64,000 nt of DNA, from positions 806,001 through 870,000 of the forward strand of contig NZ_JAHBGD010000024.1 in assembly GCF_018390605.1 (NCBI RefSeq), given 5' to 3'. Position 1 is the stretch's first letter, and each line of letters starts with the position of its first letter. The stretch is from Ancylobacter defluvii. GTDB lineage: Bacteria > Pseudomonadota > Alphaproteobacteria > Rhizobiales > Xanthobacteraceae. Positions 8,385-19,393 of the stretch are shown here, one piece after another. The notes beneath the pieces were generated by a model. That model made no database searches and was not told the origin of the DNA. It worked only from the letters and a program-made list of their open reading frames with translations. Both the position numbers and the translations under genes were made by a program.

Positions 8385-9341
8385 TCACCCCGCCGGCGGG
8401 TCGCGTCCCTCGACGAAGGCGCGGAGCAGGTGATGCGCGATCGCCATTGGCGGCGGCGCCACCAGCCCTTCCGGGTGGGTGCGGGTCAGCAGCAGCCGTG
8501 CCTCGTCGCGGTGGAACCAGCGCGCCCCCTCCAGCTCGACATCGTCGATGCGGATGTCCCGGCTCGCCGCCTGAAGGTGGAAGCCGATCATCACCGACAT
8601 CGGGAACGGCCAGGGCTGCGAGCAGAGATAGCGCGCCGCCCCGGTGCGGATGCCGGCCTCCTCAAGGGTCTCGCGCCGCGCCGCCTCCTCGAAGGTCTCG
8701 CCCGGCTCGACGAAGCCGGCGAGACACGACCACATGCCCGGCGCGAAGCGGGCGGAGCGGCCGAGCAGGCAGTTATCGCCGTCGATCGTCAGCATGATCA
8801 CCACCGGATCGGTGCGCGGGAAATGCTGCGCCCCGCAATGCGGGCACTCGCGCCGCCACCCCGCCTCGCCGACCTCGAGCTTGGTGCCGCAATTCGAGCA
8901 GAAGCTCCGCCGCGCGTGCCAGGAGAGCATCGCCTTGCCGCAGGCGAGCTCGGCGAGCTCGTCCGGCGGCACCAGCCCCTGCACCGCGATCGAGCGCAGG
9001 TCGGTGAGCAGGAGTTCCTCCCGCTCGGCCAGCACCGCCACCGCCGCCGCGTGCAGCGGCAGCACGATATGCGGCACCTCGCCATCGAGGCCGAGCAGGC
9101 AGGCTTCGCCGGTGCGCCCGCCCAGCGCCACCGCCTCGGCGAACGGCATGAGAGCCCGCTGCGCGCCCTCGCCGGCCTTGGCCAGCACCACCGTCTCGCC
9201 GGCGATCAGGCAGGCCCTCGCCCGCGGGTCGGCGAGGAATTCCGGCATGCGCGCGCGCCGGTCGCTGGCCCGGTCGAGCCGGAAGGCGCTGTAGCCGAGA
9301 GCCGGCCACTCCCCGAGCCCGGCCGCATCGAAATCGCTCAT
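8385..9341 (-). CDS. nudC: NAD(+)/NADH diphosphatase, NudC type
   Basis: Nudix hydrolase that splits NADH, and in studied members removes NAD caps from RNA. The 318-residue protein has the full architecture: an N-terminal domain; a zinc ribbon FCSNCG...CPHCG around residues 140-170; the Nudix box GFVEPGETFEEAARRETLEEAG near residue 215; and the SQPWPFP motif about 20 residues after it that marks the NudC subfamily. The ATG at 9341 begins the conserved sequence; the longer open frame to 9833 only shadows the HIT gene. It lies two bases after the HIT-gene stop, so the two are probably co-transcribed. Confidence 0.93.
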   Translation of the reverse strand: MSDFDAAGLGEWPALGYSAFRLDRASDRRARMPEFLADPRARACLIAGETVVLAKAGEGAQRALMPFAEAVALGGRTGEACLLGLDGEVPHIVLPLHAAAVAVLAEREELLLTDLRSIAVQGLVPPDELAELACGKAMLSWHARRSFCSNCGTKLEVGEAGWRRECPHCGAQHFPRTDPVVIMLTIDGDNCLLGRSARFAPGMWSCLAGFVEPGETFEEAARRETLEEAGIRTGAARYLCSQPWPFPMSVMIGFHLQAASRDIRIDDVELEGARWFHRDEARLLLTRTHPEGLVAPPPMAIAHHLLRAFVEGRDPPAG

Positions 9342-9343
9342 GC

Positions 9344-9799
9344 TCACGCCAGATCCTCCAGCGCCGCCCTGAGCGGCTCGATCAGGTCCTGCGCCGCGGC
9401 GCGGGCATAGGGCACCGGCGCGCCGCGCCCCCAGACCGGGTTCGGCCAGGCGGCATCGGTCTCGAAGCGGGCGATGACATGGATGTGCAGCTGCCGCACC
9501 ATATTGCCCAGCGCCGCGACGTTCAGCTTGTCGCAGCCGGTCTGCACCTTCAGCGCCCGCGCCACCGCGTCGAGCTCGTGCATCACCGAGGCGCGGGTTG
9601 CCGGGTCGAGGTCGATCAGTTCGCTGGCGCCGGCGATGCGCGGCACCAGGATCAGCCAGGGATAGCGGGCGTCGTTCATCAGCAGCAGCGTGGTGCGGCG
9701 CAGTTCGGCGACGGGAAAGGTATCGGCCGCCAGGCGCGCATCGAGGGCGAAGGGCTCGGTGCCGGCGGCATCGGCGCCAGCGGTTTCCGGTGTCGTCAC
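9344..9799 (-). CDS. HIT-family (histidine triad) nucleotide hydrolase
   Basis: Histidine-triad protein expected to hydrolyse nucleotide phosphoramidates or dinucleotides. The 151-residue product has the triad region QLHIHVIARFETD near residue 95, where the first triad histidine is replaced by Gln, a variant seen in a bacterial subgroup. An AWPNPVWG segment follows. I prefer the GTG at 9799, preceded by GGGAG, over starts to 9943, because the extra 48 residues look unconserved. The following nudC also acts on nucleotide diphosphates, so the pair may clean up nucleotide by-products. Confidence 0.87.
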   Translation of the reverse strand: MTTPETAGADAAGTEPFALDARLAADTFPVAELRRTTLLLMNDARYPWLILVPRIAGASELIDLDPATRASVMHELDAVARALKVQTGCDKLNVAALGNMVRQLHIHVIARFETDAAWPNPVWGRGAPVPYARAAAQDLIEPLRAALEDLA

Positions 9800-9968
9800 G
9801 TCTGGTCTCCCTGCGGGTCGGCTCGTCGGCCACCTATAGCCGAGCCGGAGGGCGGAAGGCAGCCGCAATCGCGGATCGGCTCGGCCCGTCGCCCCGCTCC
9901 GCCGACTTTCCGGCTTGATAAGCTCCGCACCTGCGGTCTTCATGGCGCCCTCGACACTGGAGTCGCCG

Positions 9969-12288
<2,320 letters not shown>

Positions 12289-12290
<2 letters not shown>

Positions 12291-12318
12291 TGCCTCTGCC
12301 GGTCCCCACGGAGGCATC
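12289..12318. repeat. Inverted repeat at right edge of the island
   Basis: GATGCCTC (12289-12296) and GAGGCATC (12311-12318) form an 8-bp stem with a 14-base loop. No T-run follows on the plus strand, so it is a weak terminator candidate for the PIN-like gene; a boundary remnant is the other option. Confidence 0.45.
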
Positions 12319-12332
12319 AATGTCTGTAATCT

Positions 12333-12350
12333 AAAAACCCGCCGAAGCGG
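12333..12350 (-). terminator. Possible minus-strand terminator without a gene
   Basis: On the minus strand CCGC-TTCG-GCGG is followed by GTTTTT, a short stem with a stable UUCG-type loop and a T-run. No convincing gene ends into it; only a 23-codon frame (GTG start, ending GGFLDYRH) overlaps. It may be the leftover 3' end of a lost gene. Confidence 0.3.
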
Positions 12351-12468
12351 ATGCGCTCAAGATCGCGACGGGTGAAGCCCTCGACCACGATGGAACGCTA
12401 CGCCATCCGCAGCCACCCCCTGGGCTCGCCACATCGCCTAACCTCGCAACAGCGCGCACGCCTCCCCC

Positions 12469-12497
12469 TTGCATCCCCCGCCCATCTGCCCGATATA
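12469..12497 (+). promoter_or_regulatory. Promoter of the SRP RNA gene
   Basis: TTGCAT (12469-12474) and GATATA (12492-12497) are 17 bp apart and point to a transcription start near 12504, exactly where the SRP RNA stem begins. Confidence 0.7.
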
Positions 12498-12503
12498 GGC
12501 GGC

Positions 12504-12600
12504 GGGAGGTTGGCGGTGGACGAGCCACTCGCCAACCGGGTCAGGTCCGGAAGGAAGCAGCCCCAACGAGCCCGTCTCGGGTCGCATGTCAGCCTCCCAC
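12504..12600 (+). ncRNA. ffs: Signal recognition particle RNA, small bacterial 4.5S type
   Basis: RNA scaffold of the signal recognition particle, which with Ffh targets inner-membrane proteins. The universally conserved apical region is present: GGTCAGGTCCGGAAGGAAGC from 12539, followed by AGCCC. The termini pair, GGGAGG at 12504 with CCTCCC at 12593-12598, giving a single hairpin of about 97 nucleotides as expected for proteobacteria. It lies upstream of dnaX and ebfC, a common alphaproteobacterial order. Confidence 0.95.
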
Positions 12601-12629
12601 CCTCTCCCCTGTTGCCCGGAGCGCCGGCG

Positions 12630-12833
12630 ATGGCCGAGAACGTGCCCGCCGGCCGGCAGAGTGCCGCCCGCGGCGGCGTTGCCGCGGTGCTGGTGACGGC
12701 AATGGCAGCGATGTCCCGCCTGCCGCATGAAACCTTTTTCGATGGCATCGTCGTTGCCGGCATCGCGGTGGCCGCGCTTCTTGCCGCCTGGGTGCCGTGG
12801 CGGTTGCCACGCCGGCAGTCGATCGGCGGCTGA
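12630..12833 (+). CDS. Hypothetical small membrane protein
   Basis: A 67-residue frame between ffs and dnaX. It has a polar N-terminus and one good hydrophobic segment (GIVVAGIAVAALLAAWVPW, residues 40-58) followed by a basic end (RLPRRQSIGG), which would orient it with the C-terminus in the cytoplasm. No clear Shine-Dalgarno stands before the ATG at 12630, and I do not recognise a family. It may be real or a chance frame. Confidence 0.35.
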   Translation: MAENVPAGRQSAARGGVAAVLVTAMAAMSRLPHETFFDGIVVAGIAVAALLAAWVPWRLPRRQSIGG

Positions 12834-12953
12834 ACGCCGTCGCGTCTGCCTAGCCCCACAGCGCCTGGCCCCAGTGCCTGGCCCCGGCGATTTTTCCCCA
12901 CCCTTTCGCCCACCGGTTGCCTCGAAGCCACCCGGCGATGCTATGAAGGGACC

Positions 12954-14912
12954 ATGGAAGGGACCATGAGCGCCGACATGCCCGATACCCCCGACGACAT
13001 GCCGAGCCTGATTGCCGGGACGCCGCCGGCTGCCGTCCGGTCGGCGACGGCGACGCCCTATCGCGTGCTGGCGCGCAAATACCGGCCGCAGACCTTCGCC
13101 GATCTGATCGGGCAGGAGCCGATGGTGCGCACCCTGCGCAACGCCTTCGCCTCCGGGCGCATCGCGCAGGCCTATATCCTCACCGGCGTGCGCGGGGTGG
13201 GCAAGACCACCACCGCCCGCATCCTCGCCCGCGCGCTGAATTACGAGCCGATGGACGGCCCGGCGGGCGGGCCGACGCTCGACATGCCCACGCTCGGCCG
13301 CCACTGCCGCGACATCATCGAATCGCGCCATGTCGACGTGCAGGAGATGGACGCCGCCTCCAATACCGGCATCGGCGACGTGCGCGAGATCATCGAGGCG
13401 ACCCGCTACCGGCCCGCCCTCGCGCGCTACCGCGTCTTCATCATCGACGAAGTGCACATGCTCTCCAACGCGGCCTTCAACGGCCTGCTGAAGACGCTGG
13501 AGGAGCCGCCGGAGCATGTGAAGTTCGTCTTCGCCACCACCGAGATCCGCAAGGTGCCGGTGACGGTGCTCTCGCGCTGCCAGCGCTTCGATCTGCGCCG
13601 CATCGACTCGGGCGTGCTGGCGAACCATCTGCGCGGCATCTGCGCGACGGAGGGCGTCACCATCGATGCCGAGGCGCTCAGCCTCGTCGCCCGCGCGGCC
13701 GAGGGCTCGGTGCGCGATTCGCTCTCGCTGCTGGATCAGGCCATCGCCCATGGCAGCGGGACGGTGCATGCCGAGCAGGTCCGCTCGCTGCTGGGCCTCG
13801 CCGATCGCGGCCGGATCATCGATCTGTTCGAGGCGCTGATGAAGGGCGACATCGGCAGCGCCCTCGTCGAGCTGCGCGAGCAATACGACACCGGCGCCGA
13901 CCCGGCAGTGGTGATCGCCGACCTCGCCGAGTTCACCCATCTGGTGACGCGGCTGAAGATCCTGCCGCAGGCGGCCGAGGACGCGGCGCTGGTGGAGGCC
14001 GAGCGGGTACGGGGGCGCGCGCTCGCCGAGGCGCTGTCGATGCGGGTGCTGGCCCGCGCCTGGCAGATGCTCGTCAAGGGCCTTGCCGAAGTGCAGCAGG
14101 CGGCCAAGCCGATGCAGGCGGCGGAGATGGCGCTGGTGCGCTTCGCCTATGCCAGCGACCTGCCGACCCCGGACGAGGCGCTGCGCAAGCTGCGCGACGC
14201 CGAAGGGACTTCGGGCGGGGGGAGCGACGCTCCGGCTCCCCGCATGGGCGGCTCCGCCCCCGGCCCGCTGGCCCGCGCGTCCGGCCCGGCGACCGCCGCG
14301 GCCGTGCAATCGGTCGCGGTTTCGAAGCAACTGGCCTCACCGGTCGCCAGCGCCGCGCCATCGGCCGCATCGTACACCGCACCGGCCTCGCATCTGGCCG
14401 TCGCCAGCCGCACCGAAACCCCGCGCCCGGCCGAGCGGCCAGCGGAGGCGGCGCCGGGCATCCGCCTCGAGACCATGGCCGATCTGGTGGCGCTGGCCTC
14501 CGCCCGCCGCGACCTTAAGCTCAAGTTTTCATTGGAGAATCACGTCCGGCCCGTCGCCTTCGAGGACGGCAGGCTGGAGATCGCCCTCACCGCCGAGGCC
14601 GGCCCCGGCCTGCTCACCGAGTTGCAGAACAAGCTCAGCGACTGGACCGGCCGGCGCTGGCTGGTGGCGATATCGCGCGAGGCAGGCGAGCAAACCGTTG
14701 CGGAGAAAGCGAAATCCGCCCGCGAGACCCTGCTCACCGACGTGCAGGCCAACCCCTTGGTGGAGGCGGTGCTGTCCCGCTTCCCCGGTGCCCGGATCGT
14801 CGATGTGCGCACCACGGTCGAGGCTCCGCAAGATATTGATTATACGAGTGATTCAGACCTGATGGCCGCCCGTGACGACGGCCCGGGCCCGGATGATGAA
14901 ATCGAATTCTGA
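12954..14912 (+). CDS. dnaX: DNA polymerase III subunit gamma/tau
   Basis: ATPase of the clamp loader that couples the replicative polymerases and loads the beta clamp. The 652-residue protein has the AAA+ core: RKYRPQTFADLIGQ near residue 45, Walker A GVRGVGKT near 80, Walker B FIIDEVHML near 165, the sensor region EEPPEHVKFVFATTE and the arginine-finger region LSRCQRFDLRR. Only one cysteine (GRHC) remains of the zinc-finger module, as is usual in alphaproteobacterial DnaX. Residues 420-500 form an Ala/Pro-rich linker, followed by the tau-specific domain. It is followed after 15 bp by ebfC. Confidence 0.95.
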   Translation: MEGTMSADMPDTPDDMPSLIAGTPPAAVRSATATPYRVLARKYRPQTFADLIGQEPMVRTLRNAFASGRIAQAYILTGVRGVGKTTTARILARALNYEPMDGPAGGPTLDMPTLGRHCRDIIESRHVDVQEMDAASNTGIGDVREIIEATRYRPALARYRVFIIDEVHMLSNAAFNGLLKTLEEPPEHVKFVFATTEIRKVPVTVLSRCQRFDLRRIDSGVLANHLRGICATEGVTIDAEALSLVARAAEGSVRDSLSLLDQAIAHGSGTVHAEQVRSLLGLADRGRIIDLFEALMKGDIGSALVELREQYDTGADPAVVIADLAEFTHLVTRLKILPQAAEDAALVEAERVRGRALAEALSMRVLARAWQMLVKGLAEVQQAAKPMQAAEMALVRFAYASDLPTPDEALRKLRDAEGTSGGGSDAPAPRMGGSAPGPLARASGPATAAAVQSVAVSKQLASPVASAAPSAASYTAPASHLAVASRTETPRPAERPAEAAPGIRLETMADLVALASARRDLKLKFSLENHVRPVAFEDGRLEIALTAEAGPGLLTELQNKLSDWTGRRWLVAISREAGEQTVAEKAKSARETLLTDVQANPLVEAVLSRFPGARIVDVRTTVEAPQDIDYTSDSDLMAARDDGPGPDDEIEF

Positions 14913-14927
14913 GGTAAGGAACCCCGC

Positions 14928-15248
14928 ATGAAAGATCTGCTCGGCATGATGTCCAAGGTGAAGGAAATGCAGGCCCGCATGGAGCAGATGCAGGCCGAGC
15001 TCGACGCCATCGAAGTCGAGGGCGCCTCCGGCGGCGGCATGGTGACGGTGCGCATGAGCGCCAAGGGCGCCCTGAAAGGCGTCACCATCGATCCAAGCCT
15101 GCTGAAGCCGGAAGAGTCTGAAATCCTTGAGGATTTGATCGTCGCCGCCCATGGCGACGCGCGGGCCAAAGGCGAGCGGTTGATCCTGGAGCGTACCCAG
15201 GCGCTGACCGCCGGCCTGCCGATCCCGCCCGGACTGAAGCTGTTTTAG
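14928..15248 (+). CDS. ebfC: YbaB/EbfC nucleoid-associated protein
   Basis: Small dimeric DNA-binding protein that coats the nucleoid. The 106-residue product has the family hallmarks MSKVKEMQARMEQMQAEL at the N-terminus, GMVTVRMSAKGALKGVTIDPSLL in the middle and LTAGLPIPPGLKLF at the end. It lies 15 bp after dnaX behind a GAGGTAAGGA Shine-Dalgarno, so it is surely co-transcribed. The recR gene that normally follows in this order is missing; a convergent tetR gene occupies its place. Confidence 0.95.
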   Translation: MKDLLGMMSKVKEMQARMEQMQAELDAIEVEGASGGGMVTVRMSAKGALKGVTIDPSLLKPEESEILEDLIVAAHGDARAKGERLILERTQALTAGLPIPPGLKLF

Positions 15249-15283
15249 TCGATTGAATTATCTATGTCTTTTGACGTCCCCGC

Positions 15284-15895
15284 TCAGCCGAAGGCCGGCG
15301 CCCGCAGAAGCCGCAGCACGCCCTCGGTGATGGTCGGCGCATGGCGCGACAGCGGGCCATCCAGCCGGCCATAGAGCGCGAACACCGCCGGCTGCACCAG
15401 CAGGCCGAGCGCCATGGCCGCCGCCAATGCCGGCGGCTGCGGCAGCTCGAAGCCCGCATCCACGCTCCCGGCCAGCAGTTCGGCCAGCGCCGCGACGGCG
15501 TTGCGCGCCGGATCGTCCGGCACATGGGCGAGATGGTCATGCTGGTTGATGAGGAGATAGGCGAACAGCGCCGGCTCGTCGTCGAACAGCTGGCAGCCGA
15601 AATCGATCACGGCCCGCAGGCGTGGCGACAGCTCAGTATGTCGTTGGCCAATCTCGCAAATCGACTGCGCCAGGCTGGCGTAGCGATCAAGGAACAGCGC
15701 GCGCGCCAACTCCTCCTTGGAGGCGAAATGACGGTACAGCGCGCCCTCCGACACCCCGACCGCCTCGGCGATTTCCCGCACCGAAGTGCCGGCCACCCCG
15801 CGTGCCGCGAACAGCCGCAGCGCGGCTTCCTCGATACGCGCGCGGGTGCGCGTGCCGTCGCGGCCGCGACGGTCGGAGGTGGCGACGGGCGGCAC
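15284..15895 (-). CDS. TetR-family transcriptional regulator
   Basis: One-component repressor of 203 residues. The N-terminal helix-turn-helix is textbook: ARIEEAALRLFAARGVAGTS, then VREIAEAVGVSEGALYRHFASKEEL (residues 19-66), followed by a variable effector domain. It starts 2 bp after the stop of the large acyltransferase gene and is therefore probably its co-transcribed, autoregulated repressor. The palindrome upstream of that gene (19331-19350) is a natural operator candidate. The ligand is presumably a fatty acid or acyl-CoA, which is an inference from context only. Confidence 0.9.
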   Translation of the reverse strand: MPPVATSDRRGRDGTRTRARIEEAALRLFAARGVAGTSVREIAEAVGVSEGALYRHFASKEELARALFLDRYASLAQSICEIGQRHTELSPRLRAVIDFGCQLFDDEPALFAYLLINQHDHLAHVPDDPARNAVAALAELLAGSVDAGFELPQPPALAAAMALGLLVQPAVFALYGRLDGPLSRHAPTITEGVLRLLRAPAFG

Positions 15896-15897
15896 CG

Positions 15898-18800
15898 TCA
15901 GGCCTCGCCGCTACGCGGGGCGACACTGCGCGCCGCCACCGCCTCGAGCGCCTTGTGCCGGGCAGCCATGAAGTCGACCTTGCCGGAGCCGAGCAGCGGC
16001 AGGCTGTCCATCGGCAACACCTCGGCCGGGATCATCAACTCGGTGACACCGAGCTCACGGCCATGCGCCTGCAAGGCGGCGCGGGTCAGGTCGGCGGCGG
16101 TGGTAAGCAACAGAATCCGCTCGCCTTTCCTGGCATCGGGGATGGCGACGGCGACATGCTCGGCATCTGGCCGCAGCGCCGCCACCATCGCATCGACGGC
16201 GGCAAGCGACACCATCTCGCCGGCGACCTTGGCAAAGCGCTTGGCCCGGCCGCGAATGGCGACGAAGCCCTCCTCGTCGATGGCGACAATATCGCCGGTG
16301 TCGTACCAGCCGCCCTCCGGCGGCTGCATCTCGCCCGGCGCCTCGGCGCGCAGATAGCCGAGCATGATGTTCGGCCCCCTCACGTGCAGCCGGCCGCCAT
16401 CCTCGATGCCGGTCACGGCTTCGAGGCGGTGACGGATGCCCGGCAAGATGCGCCCGACCGTGCCCGCCTTGTTGAACATCGGCGTGTTCACCGCCACCAC
16501 TGGCGAGCACTCGGTGACGCCGTAACCCTCCAGAATGCGGTGGCCGAAACGCTCCATCCAGACCCGCCGCGTCTCGGCCTTCACCGGCTCGGCGCCGGCA
16601 ACCACGAAGCGCAGCGAACGGAAATCATAAGGGTTGGCGGTGCGGGCATAGCCGGCGAGGAAGGTATCGGTGCCGAAGATCGCGGTAGCATTGGTGGCGT
16701 AGACCAGCTCCGGGATGATCCGATAGTGCAGCGGCGAGGGATAGAGATAGGTCTTGGTGCCGGAAACGATGGGCAGCACCAGCCCGCCGAGCAGGCCGAA
16801 GGAATGGAACACCGGCAGCACGTTGAAGATGATGTCGGCCGGCGAGAAGTCGATGCGCGCCGCCACCTGCGCCACATTGGCCAGCATGTTGCGATGGCTC
16901 AGCACCACGCCCTTCGGCACGCCCTCGGAGCCTGAGGTGAACAGGACGACGGCCGGGCCGTCCGGGTCCATCTTCACCGGCAGCCGTGCCGGCAGGAAGC
17001 CCTTCAGCTTGTCGAACGACGTGATGCCCGCACGCACATCCTCCGTCATCACGACACGCACATGCTTGGCGAGTTCGGCGAGCTCCGGTTCCAGTCGTGC
17101 CTTCTCGATGAAGGCCCTGGAGGAGACCACGGTGGTGAGCTTCGCCGTCTTGCAGGCGGAGACGAGATTGGCGGCACCCGCCGTATAGTTGAGCATCGCC
17201 GGCACGCGGCCATGGCGGTGCAGGCCGAGCAGCACCACGGTGATGCCGGCGGCATTCGGCAACAGCACCCCGACGGTCTCGCCCGGACCGGTCAGCGCCG
17301 CGAGCTTGGCGCCGAGAATCTTGGCGCCAAGGAACAGCTTGCGGTAGGTCAGCTGAGTGCCCAGCGGATCCTCGACGATCAGCCGCCCACGGCCGAGACG
17401 ATCGGCCGTCGCCTCTACCGCCTCGTAGAGTGTCGTGCCGGTATGGCTGGTCTCGAAGACCAGGTCGCTCATCACGTCATAGAGGCCGGCACCGGCCGCC
17501 CGGCGTCGCTTGCGGCCAAACAGCTCGGGATCCACTTTCAGCCGGCGCGGTGGCAGGATGGTGACCCGCACTTTGGGGAACCAGCGCTTGCGGGTCTGGT
17601 CCGCCGTCAGGCGCGAGAACGGGGTCTGCTCCAGCCCCTCGATGCGCACCGGCACGATCTGCGCTTCCGACTTGTCGGCGACCAGCGCCGAGCCGTCATA
17701 GATCTTCATGATCGAGCCGGTGACGGTGATGCGTCCTTCGGGGAAGATCACCAGGGTCTCGCCCTGCTGCACCAGGCGGATGAGGTCGCGGGTGGCCAGC
17801 GGCCGCGTCGGGTCGAGCGGGAACGCCCGCACCAGCTTAAGGAACGGCTTGACCCACCACTTCTGGGCGATGCCGGCATCGACCGCGAAGATCGGATCAT
17901 TGTCCAGCAGCGCCATGATCAGCGGCGCGTCGAGAAAACTCACATGGTTGATCGCCACCACGGTGCGCTGGCCATTGGCGCGCAGATGCTCGGCGCCGGT
18001 GACCTCGACGCGGAACAGCACCCGAAAGATGACACGGATCAGATCCCGCATGACATGGCCCTGGAAGGCGCGCCCCACCCCGACAGCGACCAGCAGTGTG
18101 GAAATCCCGACCAACGCCATCAGCAGCGGCACGCCGGCGCCGGCGAATTGCAGCAGCGCGACCACGACCGCCGCCGCGGTCATGAAGGCAGCGTTGAGCA
18201 CGTTGTTGGCGGCAATCACGCGGGCGCGCTGGTCCTCCGGCGCCTCGCTCTGCACATAAGCGAAGGTCGGCACCACGAAGGCGCCCCCCGACGCCGCGAG
18301 CCCGGTAAGCGCGAGGGCAATCCACGGGCCGGAGCCCGTGGCGAGGAATTCCCGCCAGCCCATCAGCGCCGCCGGTGCCGGCTCGCCGGCGATGCCCCAG
18401 GCGATGAGCAGCGCAAAAATGCCGAGCGTGATGCCGGAGAGCGGCACCAGCGCCAGCAATATGTGGCCTTCCGACAGCTTGGCCGCCAGGATGGAGCCGA
18501 TGGCGACGCCGACGGTGAACAGCATCAGGAACAGGGTGACGACGCTCTGGTCGCCGCCGATGTTCTCCTGCACCATGGTCGGCAGCAGGGACAGCACAAC
18601 CGCGCCGACCAGCCAGAACCAGCTGACGATCAGCGCGCCGATCCATACCGTGCGGCGGGTTCTGAGCTCGCCGAGCAGCCGAACGGTGGCACGCAGGATG
18701 TTGGTGTCGATCCGGAGATCCGGCGCGGCGGCACCGGTCGGCGGGATGAAGCGGGCGGCGAGCCAGGTGAGAACCGTCACCACGAAGGTGAAGACGGCGA

Positions 18801-19311
18801 CCGACCATTCCCCCGTGTGGGTGATGGCGATGGCACCACCCACCGTGCCGGCGAGGATGGCGATGAAGGTCGCCATCTCGATCAGCGCATTGCCGGAAAC
18901 CAGTTCTTCCTTGGCGAGGTGGTCCGGCAGGATGCCGTATTTCACCGGGCCGAACAACGCGCTGAGCGCGCCCATGAAGAACAGGCCGACAAAGAGCAGG
19001 GGCAGCGACTGCAGCACGAAACCGATCACCGCCACGAGGATGATCCATATCTCGGCGAACTTCAGCCGGCGCGCCACCAACGCCTTGTCGTAGCGGTCGG
19101 CCAGCTGGCCGCCGAGCGCAGAAAGCAGGAAGAAGGGCAGGATGAACACCCCGCCGGCGGCGGTGACAAGGGCGCCGCCATGGGTTTCGCCGAGTCCGTA
19201 GAGAATCAGCAAAGCGAGGGCATTCTTCACGAAATTGTCGTTGAAGGCGCTGAAGAATTGGGCCCAGAATAACGGCGCGAAACGCCGTGCCATCATCAGC
19301 CGCGTGAACAT
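15898..19311 (-). CDS. aas: Acyl-[ACP]-phospholipid O-acyltransferase, MFS/PlsC/ligase fusion
   Basis: Three-part membrane enzyme that reacylates lysophospholipids. Residues 1-420 form a 12-helix LplT-like MFS domain that would flip the lysolipid inward. Residues about 435-620 are a PlsC/LPLAT acyltransferase, with the HX4D motif in NHVSFLDAP near 455 and FPEGR near 520. Residues about 650-1137 are an AMP-binding acyl-ACP synthetase, with LFTSGSEGVPKGV near 805 and GYGVTECSPVV near 935. I start at the ATG at 19311, 9 bases after GGAGG; the GTG at 19320 abuts the Shine-Dalgarno and is unlikely. The fusion matches the long Aas form known in alphaproteobacteria. tetR follows in the same operon. 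Confidence 0.92.
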   Translation of the reverse strand: MFTRLMMARRFAPLFWAQFFSAFNDNFVKNALALLILYGLGETHGGALVTAAGGVFILPFFLLSALGGQLADRYDKALVARRLKFAEIWIILVAVIGFVLQSLPLLFVGLFFMGALSALFGPVKYGILPDHLAKEELVSGNALIEMATFIAILAGTVGGAIAITHTGEWSVAVFTFVVTVLTWLAARFIPPTGAAAPDLRIDTNILRATVRLLGELRTRRTVWIGALIVSWFWLVGAVVLSLLPTMVQENIGGDQSVVTLFLMLFTVGVAIGSILAAKLSEGHILLALVPLSGITLGIFALLIAWGIAGEPAPAALMGWREFLATGSGPWIALALTGLAASGGAFVVPTFAYVQSEAPEDQRARVIAANNVLNAAFMTAAAVVVALLQFAGAGVPLLMALVGISTLLVAVGVGRAFQGHVMRDLIRVIFRVLFRVEVTGAEHLRANGQRTVVAINHVSFLDAPLIMALLDNDPIFAVDAGIAQKWWVKPFLKLVRAFPLDPTRPLATRDLIRLVQQGETLVIFPEGRITVTGSIMKIYDGSALVADKSEAQIVPVRIEGLEQTPFSRLTADQTRKRWFPKVRVTILPPRRLKVDPELFGRKRRRAAGAGLYDVMSDLVFETSHTGTTLYEAVEATADRLGRGRLIVEDPLGTQLTYRKLFLGAKILGAKLAALTGPGETVGVLLPNAAGITVVLLGLHRHGRVPAMLNYTAGAANLVSACKTAKLTTVVSSRAFIEKARLEPELAELAKHVRVVMTEDVRAGITSFDKLKGFLPARLPVKMDPDGPAVVLFTSGSEGVPKGVVLSHRNMLANVAQVAARIDFSPADIIFNVLPVFHSFGLLGGLVLPIVSGTKTYLYPSPLHYRIIPELVYATNATAIFGTDTFLAGYARTANPYDFRSLRFVVAGAEPVKAETRRVWMERFGHRILEGYGVTECSPVVAVNTPMFNKAGTVGRILPGIRHRLEAVTGIEDGGRLHVRGPNIMLGYLRAEAPGEMQPPEGGWYDTGDIVAIDEEGFVAIRGRAKRFAKVAGEMVSLAAVDAMVAALRPDAEHVAVAIPDARKGERILLLTTAADLTRAALQAHGRELGVTELMIPAEVLPMDSLPLLGSGKVDFMAARHKALEAVAARSVAPRSGEA

Positions 19312-19330
19312 CCGGCGCACCCTCCGCTTT

Positions 19331-19372
19331 GTTAGTGAACGATCACTTACAAAATAGGAACCGTTGCGTCAA
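19331..19372 (-). promoter_or_regulatory. Promoter and TetR-type operator of the aas-tetR operon
   Basis: GTTAGTGAACGATCACTTAC (19331-19350) is a 20-bp palindrome with 8 of 10 arm bases matching, a common TetR operator shape. On the minus strand TTGACG (19372-19367) lies upstream, placing the palindrome over the -10 region and start site, where a repressor would block initiation. It is 20 bp before the aas ATG. Confidence 0.7.
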
Positions 19373-19393
19373 TCGACGACTGCGCCGTGATTT

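Noticed and set aside
8385-9833. A single fused HIT-NudC protein of 482 residues
   Set aside because: Only the C-terminal 318 residues are real protein; the N-terminal part is an out-of-frame reading of the HIT gene, which has its own start and stop.
17062-19272. A 736-codon frame opposite the aas gene, and similar long antisense frames at 2573-4186, 12438-14330, 28846-30831, 54521-56569 and 62057-63796
   Set aside because: They lie antisense to well-recognised genes, are rich in Arg, His, Gln, Gly and Asp, show no domain motifs and are expected by chance in very GC-rich DNA.
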